This document shows, piece after piece, positions 22,591 through 23,321 of a stretch of DNA of 23,321 bases. The DNA comes from JBGZEX01 sp041846495 (GTDB lineage: Bacteria > Bacteroidota > Bacteroidia > Bacteroidales > Marinifilaceae). The DNA is taken from positions 1 through 23,321 of the forward strand of contig JBGZEX010000053.1 of NCBI GenBank assembly GCA_041846495.1, given 5' to 3'. The stretch's first letter is position 1; each line of letters begins with the position of its first letter. The notes beneath the pieces were generated by a model, which saw only the letters and a program-made list of their open reading frames with translations, ran no database searches and was not told the DNA's origin. The position numbers and the translations under genes were made by a program.

Positions 22591-23321
22591 ATGAAACCCA
22601 TAGTTTTCACATTAATTCTCGGTTGTTTTGTCGCCTATGCAACAAAGACAAAAGCCCAGCAAATGAATCTGAATCAATGTATCGAGTATGCATTGAAAAA
22701 TAATTTAACCCATGCTAACCGACATATAGAATCGGAAATATACGGAGAAATCTACCGTCAATCGAAACGTAATCTTTTGCCGGATATCATTGCCGGTAGC
22801 TCTGCCAATAAACGATACGGAAAATCCATAGATCCTACGACCAATACCTTTGCCAATCGCAACTTCTTTTCAATGAATTTCTACATAGATTCGCAAATCG
22901 ATATTTTCAACGGATTTACGAAAATCAATCGGATAAAATTTCAAAAACTCCGATATTTGACCGGTTGCGAAGACGTCAAACAAGGAGAAATGGAAATCAT
23001 ATTCGCCGTCATGGAGGCATATTACGAGGTCTTATATTTCAAGAACCTCAAGGAAATCGCAAAGAACCAATTGGAAATAAGCGAGTTGAATCTAAACAAA
23101 ACTCGAAAATCCATCGAACTCGGCCTAAGGGCGGAATCCGATTTACTCGAAATGCAGGCACATCAGGCAATGGAATCGCATAATCTGATTATAGCGGAAA
23201 ATCAATATCTCCAAGCCGAAACAAAATTGAAAAAATGGATGAACTACCCGCTAAACGAGGAGATTCGTATAAAAAACGAAGAAAACACCATCCCGGAAAA
23301 TATCGCATACAATTTGGAAGA
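22591..23321 (+). CDS. TolC-family outer-membrane efflux protein, 5' part
   Basis: Open frame from ATG 22591 to the window edge, 243 complete codons with no stop; the gene continues beyond the window. Signal peptide about 1-22 (MKPIVFTLILGCFVAYATKT, then KAQ). The mature start MNLNQCIEYALKNNLTHANR is the typical first helix of the outer-membrane efflux family, followed by RNLLPDIIAGSS, a beta-strand pair (NFYIDSQIDIFNGF) and the long coiled-coil helices (YYEVLYFKNLKEIAKNQLEI, then GLRAESDLLEMQAHQAMESH). TolC-type proteins form the outer-membrane exit duct for RND, ABC (MacB-like) or MFS pumps. In similar Bacteroidota loci with an NtrC-type regulator, the following genes are often an HlyD-type adaptor and FtsX/MacB-like permeases, but they are not visible here. 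Confidence 0.9.
   Translation, partial: MKPIVFTLILGCFVAYATKTKAQQMNLNQCIEYALKNNLTHANRHIESEIYGEIYRQSKRNLLPDIIAGSSANKRYGKSIDPTTNTFANRNFFSMNFYIDSQIDIFNGFTKINRIKFQKLRYLTGCEDVKQGEMEIIFAVMEAYYEVLYFKNLKEIAKNQLEISELNLNKTRKSIELGLRAESDLLEMQAHQAMESHNLIIAENQYLQAETKLKKWMNYPLNEEIRIKNEENTIPENIAYNLE

Noticed and set aside
1..23321. CRISPR array, insertion sequence or prophage remnants
   Set aside because: No regularly spaced repeats, transposase-like frames, terminal inverted repeats or phage genes were seen by eye.

Overview
This 23.3 kb window looks like chromosomal DNA from a member of the Bacteroidales, in the phylum Bacteroidota. The evidence is a SusC/SusD pair with its ECF sigma and FecR genes, a short 286-residue RpoD, a DUF4494 protein, and AT-rich intergenic DNA. 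Several promoters also fit the Bacteroides-type pattern TTG (-33), 19-20 bases, TAnnTTTG (-7). The style of the ECF/FecR/SusC(STN)/SusD cluster resembles Odoribacter/Butyricimonas-like genomes, but genus is only a guess. I saw no insertion sequence, phage gene or CRISPR array.

Layout. (1) 216-7052, minus strand: an outer-membrane uptake locus transcribed ECF sigma -> FecR anti-sigma -> SusC-like receptor with an N-terminal STN signalling domain -> SusD-like lipoprotein, closed by a hairpin terminator. No degradative enzyme lies inside it. (2) 7293-10167, minus: korA-korB, a two-subunit 2-oxoacid:ferredoxin oxidoreductase with a clear promoter and a strong terminator. (3) 10414-11892, plus: an MscS-type channel with a large unassigned periplasmic N-terminal region. 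(4) 12043-12113, plus: tRNA-Gln(CUG) behind an exact consensus promoter. (5) 12318-14496, minus: rpoD and an HtrA-type membrane-anchored protease. (6) 14614-15408, plus: dapF, whose 3' end overlaps a convergent LysM/periplasmic-binding-protein gene (15387-17015). (7) 17334-17828 and 18056-19468, plus: a DUF4494 protein and aspA. (8) 19543-22232, minus: an NtrC-type sigma-54 response regulator followed by its histidine kinase. (9) 22591 to the right edge, plus: the start of a TolC-family outer-membrane efflux gene, divergent from the two-component genes.

How the parts work together. In region 1, ligand binding by SusD/SusC is expected to be relayed through the STN domain to FecR, releasing the ECF sigma factor that transcribes the locus. 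In regions 8-9, the intergenic stretch (22233-22590) carries a good sigma-54 promoter candidate (TGGCA at 22549, TTGGA at 22560). About 100 bp upstream of its predicted start lies an 11-bp inverted repeat built on TGTC/GACA. This suggests a self-contained circuit: the membrane kinase phosphorylates the NtrC-type regulator, which binds the dyad and drives the divergent efflux operon through RpoN. It is the most testable regulatory hypothesis in the window. The remaining genes are housekeeping: central carbon and nitrogen metabolism, lysine/peptidoglycan precursor supply, envelope quality control and primary transcription.
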